This document shows, piece after piece, positions 1-8,166 of a stretch of DNA of 64,000 nt (positions are counted from its first letter, which is position 1; each line of letters starts with the position of its first letter). This DNA comes from Pseudomonas sp. SCA2728.1_7. Lineage in GTDB: Bacteria; Pseudomonadota; Gammaproteobacteria; Pseudomonadales; Pseudomonadaceae. Both the position numbers and the translations under genes were made by a program. The notes beneath the pieces were generated by a model that ran no database searches, was not told where the DNA came from, and saw only the letters and a program-made list of their open reading frames with translations. The DNA is taken from NCBI RefSeq assembly GCF_018138145.1, contig NZ_CP073104.1, positions 2,170,001 through 2,234,000 of the forward strand. The letters run 5' to 3'.

Positions 1-435
1 TTTGCCCTGTACATCTTCGGTCAGCTCAACCGTTGGCCCTCGGATGGCGAGCAGGATTATCGCCGCGCTATCTATAGTTTGCAGTCCTACCTGACACCCG
101 CCTGCAAGGCCTTCCTCGACGGCGACTACGAGTACCGCAAGGCCGCCGGCGAACTGCGCCAGCGGGTGCGTGGCGTCTACGAAATTCTGGGTCGAGGTTA
201 CAGTGAGGATCCGGAACTCAGGGTCAAGCAACTCGACCGCGACAGCTGGCTGGTCAAGCTCGACCTCAATGCCGATGAATATTACGCCGCCGAACCGGTG
301 AAACGGGTGGTGGTGCGTTATCCATTACGCGTGGTGCGTTTTGATCTGGACCCCGAACGCAACAAGTGGGGCCTGGCACTGGACTGTTATCAGGGCACGC
401 CGCAAAAAATCTCCCTGCCTGGAGGTGAGTCATGA
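1..435 (+). CDS. T4SS protein, TIGR03746/PFL_4703 family, 5' truncated by window
   Basis: The reading frame is open from the first base, so the start codon lies outside the window and the ATG-like start near 79 is not real. The visible C-terminal 144 residues match what I recall of the TIGR03746 (PFL_4703) family. This is a mating-pair-formation component of ICE-type secretion systems, comparable in position to TraE/VirB8-like inner-membrane proteins. The start of the next gene overlaps its stop by 4 bases (ATGA), as in other ICEs of this class. Assignment rests on sequence and synteny with TIGR03749 and TIGR03752 downstream. The N-terminal membrane anchor cannot be seen here. Confidence 0.85.
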   Translation, partial: FALYIFGQLNRWPSDGEQDYRRAIYSLQSYLTPACKAFLDGDYEYRKAAGELRQRVRGVYEILGRGYSEDPELRVKQLDRDSWLVKLDLNADEYYAAEPVKRVVVRYPLRVVRFDLDPERNKWGLALDCYQGTPQKISLPGGES

Positions 436-1244
436 CGCGGATGTCTACTCTGGGGCTCACCATCGCACTGATGCTATGGGGAGCTGCAGCGCAGGCCGTC
501 GAGTTGATGCGTTGGGAACGCCTCCCCCTCGCGGTCCCGCTGGTGATCAATCAGGAGCGGGTGGTCTTTGTCGATGAGGATGTTCGAGTCGGCGTGCCCT
601 CAACCCTGACGGACAAGCTGCGCGTGCAGTCCACCGGCGGCACGCTGTACCTGCGCGCGTCGGAAGCCATTGCCCCGACTCGCCTGCAACTGCAATCGGT
701 CGCGACGGGCGAGATTATCCTGCTGGATATCGCGGCCACTCCTGGTGATCAACCACTGGAGCCCGTGCGTATTCTCAAGAATGTTCCGGTGCAAGCTACC
801 GAGACTGAATCGAGTACCGTACCTGTTCCAGAACGTACACCGATCCCGGTCGCTTTGACGCGCTATGCCGCACAGAGCCTGTACGCGCCGCTGCGCACCG
901 TAGAATCCCTACCCGGCGTACGCCGCGTACCGCTCAAGCTGCGCACCGAACTGCCGACCCTGTTGCCGACCGAAAACGTTTCCAGCACACCTATCGCCGC
1001 CTGGCGACTCGGTGATTATTGGGTGACGGCAGTGAAGTTGCGCAATCGTGGTTCAGGGACTGTGCAACTCGATCCGCGTCAGATTCAGGCCACCCTGTTC
1101 GCCGCGGCCTTCCAGCATGCGTTCCTCGGGCCTGTCGGCAGCGCTGAAGACACCACGCTCGCCTACCTCGTCACTCGCGGTGCCGGCCTCGAGAAAGCCG
1201 TGCTGCTGCCGCCCGTTGCGCGAGGGGCTGACGATGAAAGCTAA
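432..1244 (+). CDS. T4SS protein, TIGR03749 family (TraK-like)
   Basis: The 270-residue protein has a clear N-terminal signal peptide (charged start, hydrophobic core about residues 6-18, AQA cleavage motif near 20-22), so it is exported to the periplasm. It belongs to the TIGR03749 family of ICE proteins, which sit where TraK/VirB9-type secretin-associated proteins sit in F-like systems. It overlaps the preceding gene by 4 bases and the following gene by 11, indicating translational coupling in one transcript. Length is normal for the family. The TraK analogy is by position and export signal, not by a motif I can point to. Confidence 0.88.
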   Translation: MTRMSTLGLTIALMLWGAAAQAVELMRWERLPLAVPLVINQERVVFVDEDVRVGVPSTLTDKLRVQSTGGTLYLRASEAIAPTRLQLQSVATGEIILLDIAATPGDQPLEPVRILKNVPVQATETESSTVPVPERTPIPVALTRYAAQSLYAPLRTVESLPGVRRVPLKLRTELPTLLPTENVSSTPIAAWRLGDYWVTAVKLRNRGSGTVQLDPRQIQATLFAAAFQHAFLGPVGSAEDTTLAYLVTRGAGLEKAVLLPPVARGADDES

Positions 1245-2751
1245 CGCCCTGCTCAAATGGCTGGTACCGGCTGCGCTGCTGGCCGTGGTGCTGATCATCC
1301 TGAAAACCTGGGTCCCGGGTGGCAGCACGCCTTCTCCAGAGCACCCAGTTGATCAGGGCAATCTTCAATTATCCGCCGAGCAAGCCAAGTCGCTCGGCAT
1401 TGCTGGCGATACCCCACGCGATACGGTCGCCACCTTGGTCGGCCAAGTGAAGGCCATGCGCAGCGACATGCTCGGTTTGAAGAAGCACAACGATTCGTTG
1501 TTGACGGAAAACAACCGCCTGCGCGAGCGGGAAAACAGTGTCGATTCGCGTATCCAGACGGCGCTTGGCAGCGTGACCCAGCAGGTCGACGAAGGTCGCC
1601 GACAAGCCAACGAGGCCCGGCTCAAAGCGGAACAAGACAGTCGTCAGGCTCGCGGTCTGCTGACGCAATTGCAGGGCCAGTTGTCGGGGCTGACCGGCAA
1701 AGGCAAGGATATGCCAATAGGATTGGGGCTTGAGCCGGGCGACGGGGCTCAGTTCGACGGGCAGCATTCTGCCAATGATGCGCTGCAGTGGATTGAGCCC
1801 TCGGATGCTCCGCCCACCAACGCCCGAGGCAAAACCAAGATCTCTTCCGCACTGAGTCTGCCTACCGCCTTCAACTCACTGGAAGGCTTGAACGATAACG
1901 CGAATGATCGCAGCCAGAAGCCGCTAGGTGCGGTCACCAACAATAAGCGCGACCTGGCGCAATCCGTCGATCGTGCCGAAGGCGCGAGACCGGTCTACAC
2001 CATTCCCGAAAACGCGACATTGATGGGCTCGGTCGCCATGACTGCGCTGATCGGCCGAGTCCCGGTGGACGGCACCGTGAATGATCCCTATCCCTTCAAG
2101 GTACTGGTTGGTCCGGAGAACCTGACTGCCAACGGCATCGACCTGCCAGACGTCGCGGGTGCCGTGATGAGCGGCACAGCGTCCGGTGACTGGACGCTGT
2201 CCTGCGTACGCGGACAGGTCGAGTCAATTACCTTTGTGTTTACCGATGGCACCATCCGCACGGTGCCTCAGCCGAAGGCGGTAGCCAGCCGCACTGCCTC
2301 CACCACCCAGAGCTCGAACACCGACAAGATCCGTGGCGGGCTCGGTTACCTGTCCGATCCGTATGGCATTCCTTGCATCGCTGGCGGGCGCCGCTCGAAC
2401 GCCCAGCAATACCTCGGCAGCCAGAGCCTGATCACTGCCGCCGGTGCCGGTGTCGCCGCCCTGCTCGGGAATGAGCGGAACAACAGCAGCGTGATCAACG
2501 CAGGCGGCACTACGCTCGGGGTCACCAGCAGCACGGGCAACAATGCACTGAGTTCGATCCTCAGTGGCGGGGTCAGTGATGTCCGCGAGTGGGTGAACAA
2601 ACTGTATGGCGAAGCCTTTGCTGCCGTGTACGTACCACCTGCAGCGCAGGTCGCACTGCACCTCGACCATGAGATCACCATCGACTACGAGCCCAAGGGC
2701 CGGAGCGTTCGCCATGAAAAAGACCATGCTTCTCTGCCTGACCTGGATTAG
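1234..2751 (+). CDS. T4SS protein, TIGR03752 family (TraB/VirB10-like)
   Basis: The frame is open upstream to 1048, but the ATG at 1234 (MKANALLKW) is chosen because it gives a short cytoplasmic head followed by one membrane segment (about residues 8-25). This is typical of TraB/VirB10-like proteins. A coiled-coil region rich in Q, R and E follows (about 60-150), then a periplasmic C-terminal domain. The family is TIGR03752, 505 residues here, close to the usual size. It would span the inner membrane and periplasm as the core channel component. It overlaps the upstream stop by 11 bases and contains the start of the downstream lipoprotein gene. Confidence 0.9.
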   Translation: MKANALLKWLVPAALLAVVLIILKTWVPGGSTPSPEHPVDQGNLQLSAEQAKSLGIAGDTPRDTVATLVGQVKAMRSDMLGLKKHNDSLLTENNRLRERENSVDSRIQTALGSVTQQVDEGRRQANEARLKAEQDSRQARGLLTQLQGQLSGLTGKGKDMPIGLGLEPGDGAQFDGQHSANDALQWIEPSDAPPTNARGKTKISSALSLPTAFNSLEGLNDNANDRSQKPLGAVTNNKRDLAQSVDRAEGARPVYTIPENATLMGSVAMTALIGRVPVDGTVNDPYPFKVLVGPENLTANGIDLPDVAGAVMSGTASGDWTLSCVRGQVESITFVFTDGTIRTVPQPKAVASRTASTTQSSNTDKIRGGLGYLSDPYGIPCIAGGRRSNAQQYLGSQSLITAAGAGVAALLGNERNNSSVINAGGTTLGVTSSTGNNALSSILSGGVSDVREWVNKLYGEAFAAVYVPPAAQVALHLDHEITIDYEPKGRSVRHEKDHASLPDLD

Positions 2752-3130
2752 CTTGTTGTGCTGGGTCCTGACGGGGTGTTCCACCGACAAAGACACGCTG
2801 CTGCCCCATGGCGAGCAAACCATGCTGGATATCTGGAACGGCGCCGGTTCGCAAGGCACTCAGCAGCAACTGCTGGAGGCTCGGCAGCAGTTGCGCCGCC
2901 CTTTGGCTCAAGCAGATTTCTCCGTTGCTCTCCAGGAACCGTACACTCGCACAGCAGTGAACGAGATCCGCAACCTGTTCCCTCGCTTGCCCAATCCCGA
3001 TCTAGTGCTGTACGTGTATCCGCATTTGAGTGGTACCGAGCAGGCACCAGTTCCGGGTTACTCGACAGTCTTTCCGTTTTACCAACGGGTGCAGTACGCA
3101 TTGCCGGGTGAACGTCAGGAAGACTTGTAG
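2714..3130 (+). CDS. T4SS lipoprotein, TIGR03751 family
   Basis: The start at 2714 (MKKTMLLCLTWISLL) is preferred over the longer frame because it yields a lipoprotein signal with a lipobox ending VLTGC, so Cys about 21 would be the lipidated residue. The mature part is about 118 residues and matches the TIGR03751 conjugal-transfer lipoprotein family, the TraV/VirB7-like component that anchors the outer-membrane pore. The gene starts inside the 3' end of the TIGR03752 gene (38-base overlap). Its TAG stop shares one base with the GTG start of the VirB4-type ATPase gene. Confidence 0.88.
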   Translation: MKKTMLLCLTWISLLCWVLTGCSTDKDTLLPHGEQTMLDIWNGAGSQGTQQQLLEARQQLRRPLAQADFSVALQEPYTRTAVNEIRNLFPRLPNPDLVLYVYPHLSGTEQAPVPGYSTVFPFYQRVQYALPGERQEDL

Positions 3131-5880
3131 TGCGTGCCGGCGATTCGGGTAACCACGCTCCCGCGTGGAAAGACTGGCGCAACCCATTGCGCCCGCGCGC
3201 GACCTTGGCCGATGAAGCTGCACTCTACGCGCACAACCCCAGCTTCACCGATCACCTGCCTTGGGTCGAGTACCTCGACACCGAGCAGTGTTTTCTGCTC
3301 GATGACAATCGCTCGGTGGGTGCGGTGTTCGAGTTGCTGCCCATCGGCACCGAAGGGCGCGAACCCGATTGGTTGATGGCGGCCCGCGATGCACTCGAGG
3401 ATGCCCTGCAGGATAGCTTTGACGAGCGGGATCAAGCGCCTTGGGTGGCGCAGTTTTTCTGCCAGGATGACAACGACTTCTCCCCCTACCTCAATCGGCT
3501 CACTGGCTATATTCAGGACAGCGCGCGAGGCACCGTCTTCACCGAGGCGTATTTGCAACTCAGCCGCCGTCATCTGAAGGCCATCGCCAAGCCGGGTGGG
3601 CTGTTTGAGGACAAGGTGGTGACGCGCCTGCCCTGGCGTGGCAACAACCGCCGGGTGCGCCTGGTGGTTTATCGCTGGCTCGGGTCTGGCGATGAGGAGA
3701 CGGGACTCAGCCCGGTGCAATCCCTGCAACAGGCTTGCGAACGTATCGGTGCTTCGTTGCAGGCGTGCGGGGTTCAATCGACACGAGTCGATGGCCGAGG
3801 CCTATATGCCTGGTTAGTGCCCTGGTTCAATCCGGCCCCCACGCTCACCGATGAAGCACCCGAGGATTTCTACCGCCGCGTAGTCTATCCGGAGCCAGGC
3901 GATGGCGAGTCGCTGGAACTGCCCTTCGATCACGACTTTGCCGAGCGGCTGTTCTTCAACGAACCGCGCTCGGATGTGCAATGCGGACTCTGGTTTTTCG
4001 ACGATCAGCCCCACCGGGTGATGGTGGTGGACAAACTGCGGCGGGCACCCTTGATTGGCCAACTCACCGGCGAAACCCATAAGGGCGATGCGGTGAACGC
4101 ACTGTTCGACCAGTTACCCGAAGGTACGGTGATGAGTCTGACCTTGGTGGTCAAACCGCAGGATATACTTGAGGAGCAGTTGAACCGCCTGGCCCGCAAG
4201 GCCATCGGTGAAAACCTGGCCTCGACCCAGACCCGTCAGGATGTCGAAGAGGCTCGCGCGATCATCGGCCGCCAGCACAAGCTGTACCGGGGCACCCTGG
4301 CATTTTACGTGCGCGGTCACGATGAGCAGCAATTGCACCAGCGCTCGGTCAGCCTGGCCAACGCGCTGCTGGGTACGGGGCTGCAACCGGTACGCGAAGG
4401 CGATGAAGTCGCCGCCTGCAACAGTTACCTGCGTTGGCTACCGATGGCTTACAACCCGGCCCGCGACACGCGCAACTGGTACACGCGGCTGATGTTCGCC
4501 CAGCACCTGGCGAACCTGGTTCCGGTGTGGGGCCGCAGCACCGGCACCGGCCACCCGGGCATCACCCTGTTCAACCGCGGCGGTTCGCCGTTGAGCTTTG
4601 ATCCGTTGTCACGCCTGGACCGAGCCATGAACGGCCATCTGCTGTTACTCGGTCCCACCGGCGCCGGCAAGTCGGCCACCTTGGTCACCCTGCTGATGCA
4701 GGTCATGGCGGTGTATCGCCCTCGCCTGTTTATCGTCGAGGCCGGCAACTCCTTCGGTTTGCAGGGCGACTACTTCGCGACACAGGGCCTGTCGGTCAAC
4801 AAGGTCCAATTAAAACCGGGTGCCTCGGTCAGCCTCGCGCTCTTTGCCGATGCCTGGCGCCTGGTCGAGCAGCCGGATCAGGTAGCGAGTCTGTCGATCG
4901 ATGAGCTGGACGATGAGGCGGTAGCCAGTCGCGAAGACCAGCGCGATGTGCTTGGCGAATTGGAAATCACCGCCCGGTTGATGATCACCGGCGGCGAGGC
5001 CAAGGAAGAGGCGCGCCTGAGTCGAGCGGATCGCAGCCTGATCCGCGAGTGCATTCTCGATGCGGCGCAGACCTGCGTCACCGCGGGCCGTCAGGTGCTG
5101 ACCCGCGACGTGCGCGACGCCTTGCTGCGCGTCGCCGCCGACCAATATCTGCCCGAGAAGCGTCGTGAGCGCGCCCAGGAAATGGGTGAGTCCATCGACC
5201 TGTTTTGCCAGGGATTCGAGGGTGAACTGTTCGATCGCGAGGGCACGCCTTGGCCCGAGAGCGATGTGACCATTGTCGATCTGGCCACTTACGCTCGCGA
5301 AGGCTATGAGGCACAGATGTCCATTAGCTACATCAGCCTGATGAACACCGTGAACAACCTCGCCGAGCGCGACCAATACCTGGGCCGACCGATCCTCATG
5401 GTCACCGACGAGGGCCATATCATCACCAAAAACCCACTGCTGGCGCCCTTCGTGGTCAAGGGGACGAAGATGTGGCGCAAGCTCGGCGCTTGGTTCTGGC
5501 TAGCGACGCAAAACCTTGCCGACTTTCCCACTGCTGCGCAGACCATGCTCAACATGATCGAATGGTGGATTTGTTTGAACATGCCGCCCGCGGAAATCGA
5601 AGAAATCGCACGCTTCAAGAAACTCACGCCGGCACAGAAAGCCTTGTTGCTCTCCGCCAGCAAGGAACCGGGCAAATTCACCGAGGGGGTCGTGCTGTCG
5701 AAAAAACTCGAAACGCTGTTTCGAGCCGTACCACCCAGCCTCTATCTCGCCTTGGCCATGACGGAGCCCGAGGAAAAAGCTGACCGCTGGAGGTTGATGC
5801 TGGAGAACGGTTGCTCGGAGTTGGAAGCGGCTTTCCAGATAGCTGCGCGCATTGACCAAGCCCGTGGAATCGGGGCATAG
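3130..5880 (+). CDS. VirB4/TraC-type conjugative transfer ATPase (TIGR03744)
   Basis: This is a 916-residue cytoplasmic ATPase energising pilus assembly and DNA or protein transfer. A Walker A motif (GPTGAGKS) lies near residues 507-514 and a Walker B-like ILMVTDEGH near 755-763. The N-terminal half is the CagE/TrbE/VirB-like region. The start is GTG, overlapping the lipoprotein stop by one base; no ATG nearby fits better. Family TIGR03744 usually follows TIGR03751 in these ICEs, as here. After it the operon is broken by a 125-bp gap and a regulatory cassette (HU, QslA-like, XRE) before the secretion genes resume at 7210. Confidence 0.95.
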   Translation: MRAGDSGNHAPAWKDWRNPLRPRATLADEAALYAHNPSFTDHLPWVEYLDTEQCFLLDDNRSVGAVFELLPIGTEGREPDWLMAARDALEDALQDSFDERDQAPWVAQFFCQDDNDFSPYLNRLTGYIQDSARGTVFTEAYLQLSRRHLKAIAKPGGLFEDKVVTRLPWRGNNRRVRLVVYRWLGSGDEETGLSPVQSLQQACERIGASLQACGVQSTRVDGRGLYAWLVPWFNPAPTLTDEAPEDFYRRVVYPEPGDGESLELPFDHDFAERLFFNEPRSDVQCGLWFFDDQPHRVMVVDKLRRAPLIGQLTGETHKGDAVNALFDQLPEGTVMSLTLVVKPQDILEEQLNRLARKAIGENLASTQTRQDVEEARAIIGRQHKLYRGTLAFYVRGHDEQQLHQRSVSLANALLGTGLQPVREGDEVAACNSYLRWLPMAYNPARDTRNWYTRLMFAQHLANLVPVWGRSTGTGHPGITLFNRGGSPLSFDPLSRLDRAMNGHLLLLGPTGAGKSATLVTLLMQVMAVYRPRLFIVEAGNSFGLQGDYFATQGLSVNKVQLKPGASVSLALFADAWRLVEQPDQVASLSIDELDDEAVASREDQRDVLGELEITARLMITGGEAKEEARLSRADRSLIRECILDAAQTCVTAGRQVLTRDVRDALLRVAADQYLPEKRRERAQEMGESIDLFCQGFEGELFDREGTPWPESDVTIVDLATYAREGYEAQMSISYISLMNTVNNLAERDQYLGRPILMVTDEGHIITKNPLLAPFVVKGTKMWRKLGAWFWLATQNLADFPTAAQTMLNMIEWWICLNMPPAEIEEIARFKKLTPAQKALLLSASKEPGKFTEGVVLSKKLETLFRAVPPSLYLALAMTEPEEKADRWRLMLENGCSELEAAFQIAARIDQARGIGA

Positions 5881-6005
5881 CTACCCGATTTTAAGCCCAA
5901 ATAGCGTTACATCCGTAGAAGGCTGGAGAGCGGTTTTGTAGTGGATATCGAAGAATTATCTGAGTAGATTACTCGTCAACACCCAGCCAGCGGAAGGAGT
6001 CACAC

Positions 6006-6278
6006 ATGAATAAAAACGATCTGATCGAGGCCATAGCGAGCTCCGCTGACCTCCCGAAGTCCACTGCCGGGCGCGCACTGGAAGCCCTCACAACTATCAT
6101 ATCCACTTCGTTGCAAAGCGGTGAGAACGTCACCTTGGTTGGTTTTGGCACCTTCGCGGTAAAAGCACGTGCGGCACGCGACGGCCGTAACCCTCAGACT
6201 GGGGCCACCATCAAGATCGCAACGGCCAAGACGCCCAGCTTCAAGGCCGGTAAATCGCTGAAAGATGCGGTGAACTAG
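6006..6278 (+). CDS. HU/IHF-family DNA-binding protein
   Basis: The 90-residue protein has the full histone-like fold signature: [11 protein letters not shown] at the start, the GFGTF turn leading into the beta arm, the RxxRNPQTG arm tip, and the [12 protein letters not shown] end. It bends DNA non-specifically and could act in relaxosome assembly, integrase action or silencing of the island. It stands alone 125 bp after the VirB4 gene with a GGAAGGAG-type ribosome site 8 bases before the ATG. ICE-borne HU proteins are common; a specific role here is inference. Confidence 0.93.
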   Translation: MNKNDLIEAIASSADLPKSTAGRALEALTTIISTSLQSGENVTLVGFGTFAVKARAARDGRNPQTGATIKIATAKTPSFKAGKSLKDAVN

Positions 6279-6407
6279 ACGCTGGTAGCGATGACCCAAT
6301 ACCAACTCTCCGAGCACTGGTATTGGGGCGTGAGCAGCCGAAACGCTTGCTGAACATCGGGAGCCGTTCAAGCCATGTGTATGAACGCGTCTTAAACGTC
6401 GTTTTTC

Positions 6408-6677
6408 TCAGCTTTGATTGGGCTGGGGGGCACTGCTCAGCCGCTGCTGAATCCTCAACAGGAATCCAGCTTCAAAAGCATCTTGGCAGTCACCGACTGG
6501 AAAGGTCTTGCGGGTTTGCGCCAACGCCCACCACAGTGGAATCTCGCCGGGCGTATCAAGCCAAGCCTGAGCGCATTGCACGCCACGTTCGATCATCGGG
6601 GCAAACTCGCTGCCCCAAGGTGTCAAAAGACTTGGACAACCATCCGCAGCGGGAATTGAAAGGTAGTTTTCGTTCAT
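6408..6677 (-). CDS. small protein, possibly QslA-like (LasR antiactivator family)
   Basis: The 89-residue minus-strand frame reads like a real protein, with motifs ERGVQCAQAWL, WWALAQ and FEAGFLLRIQQRL, while the plus-strand frame over the same bases has random composition. The motifs resemble what I recall of QslA, a small antiactivator that binds the quorum-sensing regulator LasR, and of ICE proteins annotated that way. That link is from memory and unverified. I start at the ATG at 6677, preceded by AGGG, rather than at the GTG six bases upstream. The gene is convergent with HU and divergent from the XRE gene. Confidence 0.55.
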   Translation of the reverse strand: MNENYLSIPAADGCPSLLTPWGSEFAPMIERGVQCAQAWLDTPGEIPLWWALAQTRKTFPVGDCQDAFEAGFLLRIQQRLSSAPQPNQS

Positions 6678-6799
6678 ACGCACCCTGGATTTCTGATTTA
6701 TTGTTAGACGCTGGGCCCAGCTTCGAAAATCTTAACGAAACCAAATGAACGCTCGATAACAGGCATGAGCATCAAATGGCCTAGATCAATGTCAATGTA

Positions 6800-6824
6800 G
6801 ACTATATCCCGTGGATTGAGAGTC
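6800..6824. promoter_or_regulatory. dyad upstream of XRE gene, candidate controller-protein operator
   Basis: A 25-bp imperfect dyad runs from GACT at 6800 to AGTC at 6821-6824, centred on CGTG, 22 bp before the XRE start. GACT...AGTC half-sites around a GTG-like centre are typical of C-protein operators that allow a small XRE protein to autoregulate. The nearby TTGAG-AGTCC-CTCAA repeat overlaps it. The dyad is seen in the sequence; the function is inference. Confidence 0.45.
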
Positions 6825-6846
6825 CCTCAAGGCGCAATTTGCGCGC

Positions 6847-7101
6847 ATGACTCAAGACTACGAACAGCTTCGTCTGCATCTGTCGGAAAACATCCGCTGG
6901 ATGAGACGCGTGAAAAACCTGACCCAAGAGCAACTTGCGCTCATGGCCGAGGTGGATCGCACCTACGTCAGTCAGATCGAACGATGCACGGGCAATCCGT
7001 CGCTGTTGGTCCTGTGCAAACTCGCCAATATTCTCGAAATCACCACGGATCAGCTACTTACGGAACCCGATATGTTGCGCAGCTTCCTTCACGTCAAATA
7101 A
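6847..7101 (+). CDS. XRE-family helix-turn-helix regulator (controller-protein-like)
   Basis: The 84-residue protein is almost only an HTH_3 domain: LTQEQLALMAEVDRTYVSQI covers the two DNA-contact helices (about residues 26-45), followed by the NPSLLVLCKLANIL helix. Size and sequence resemble restriction-modification controller (C) proteins and small ICE regulators. It sits at the head of a promoter region carrying a GACT/AGTC dyad and faces the second secretion block beginning at 7210. It may regulate itself, the divergent QslA-like gene or the downstream transfer genes. No sensor domain is present, so control would be by dosage. Confidence 0.85.
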   Translation: MTQDYEQLRLHLSENIRWMRRVKNLTQEQLALMAEVDRTYVSQIERCTGNPSLLVLCKLANILEITTDQLLTEPDMLRSFLHVK

Positions 7102-7209
7102 TAGTCTCACGCCTCACAAAATCGATACACCCAACTTCATTTTATCTACTGACAGTCTCCCGCCCGAAACCGAACCTGACCTGGCTATTTACCTAATTGA
7201 GCCTGGATC

Positions 7210-8166
7210 ATGCCTGCTGCCTGCTCTTCAATCACGCCCCCAAAGCTTCGGCCCTTGGCGCTGAGCATCCTGCTGGCGTGCGGCCCAAGCATGGCGCTGG
7301 ATACCAGCAGCATCACCGCCTCTGTTCTTTCGCCAAATTGCCTCGCCTACAGGGTCGCCGGTATTTGTTTCTGGCTGCTCTGCACGCCCTTCGGCTGCAC
7401 AGTCAAAACGTCGACCAAGGTGCGTCATTTCATTCCTGAACTGGTGGTCTCGAGCTACGCCACCACTGGCAACAACCCCTGGATCGAAATGGCCACCCTC
7501 TCTTCTCCCATCAGCGGTGCGGAAGGTGGCGGCAACCTGATCACGCCGAACACCCACCGTGACAACCTGCCCCGTTTCAAGAACGTCGATGGCATTGGCC
7601 ACCCCGGTGGCTGGGCCGCCACGCAACTGGCTTCGCAAGCCGGCTATGCCTGCGCCAGCGGTGCGACTGCGTTCATGCCCTACTACCTGAGCACCCTGGA
7701 TTCACTGGCCTGGCGCCATGGCATCCCAGAAAGTTTCTACCCCGAGTCGCTCATGCCGGGGATCCGTGAAATCGGTCGTCAAGCTTCGGGAAACATGTGG
7801 GGCAGCGTCTATCCCCGTCAGGGCTTTCTGGTACAGCCTGACGACTTCAAGGCGGCCGCAGTCATGGCGCAACGGACCGGCGATGTAATCACCCGTAACG
7901 GGCAACCGCATGTGTATGTACCGCTCACGCCCGCCAAACGCGACGGCTACTGGCCGCCTGGCCCGATCATTGAAAACGACGCTTCGACTCACAAATGGCA
8001 ATTGCTCTCCCCCCAGGTTCAGCCGACGTGCGCCATCTTCCCCAGCGGTCCAATCCAGAGCGCGGATGGCGGCTATGCCTGGTCGCTGTGGCGTCCCTAT
8101 AGCTGCTGCAAACGCGAAGGACAGACCTTCCTGTTCAGCATCGATTTCGAAGGCGGTGCTTCATGA
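7210..8166 (+). CDS. T4SS protein, TIGR03756 family (TraU-like)
   Basis: This 318-residue exported protein has an N-terminal hydrophobic signal (about residues 15-30, ending SMA) and many cysteines (SPNCLAY, GICFWLLCTPFGC, YSCCKREG) expected to form disulfides in the periplasm, as in TraU. TIGR03756 is the ICE family that precedes TIGR03755. The stop overlaps the next start by 4 bases (ATGA). Translation probably starts at 7210, with only a weak GGAT before it. It is needed for pilus or channel assembly in relatives. Confidence 0.87.
   Translation: MPAACSSITPPKLRPLALSILLACGPSMALDTSSITASVLSPNCLAYRVAGICFWLLCTPFGCTVKTSTKVRHFIPELVVSSYATTGNNPWIEMATLSSPISGAEGGGNLITPNTHRDNLPRFKNVDGIGHPGGWAATQLASQAGYACASGATAFMPYYLSTLDSLAWRHGIPESFYPESLMPGIREIGRQASGNMWGSVYPRQGFLVQPDDFKAAAVMAQRTGDVITRNGQPHVYVPLTPAKRDGYWPPGPIIENDASTHKWQLLSPQVQPTCAIFPSGPIQSADGGYAWSLWRPYSCCKREGQTFLFSIDFEGGAS

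Noticed and set aside
1048..1233. 5' extension of the TIGR03752 gene
   Set aside because: It lies inside the TIGR03749 gene in another frame, and the ATG at 1234 gives the expected short head plus membrane anchor.
6323..6748. 141-codon plus-strand frame
   Set aside because: Random composition; the minus-strand 89-residue frame over the same DNA has protein-like motifs and a ribosome site.
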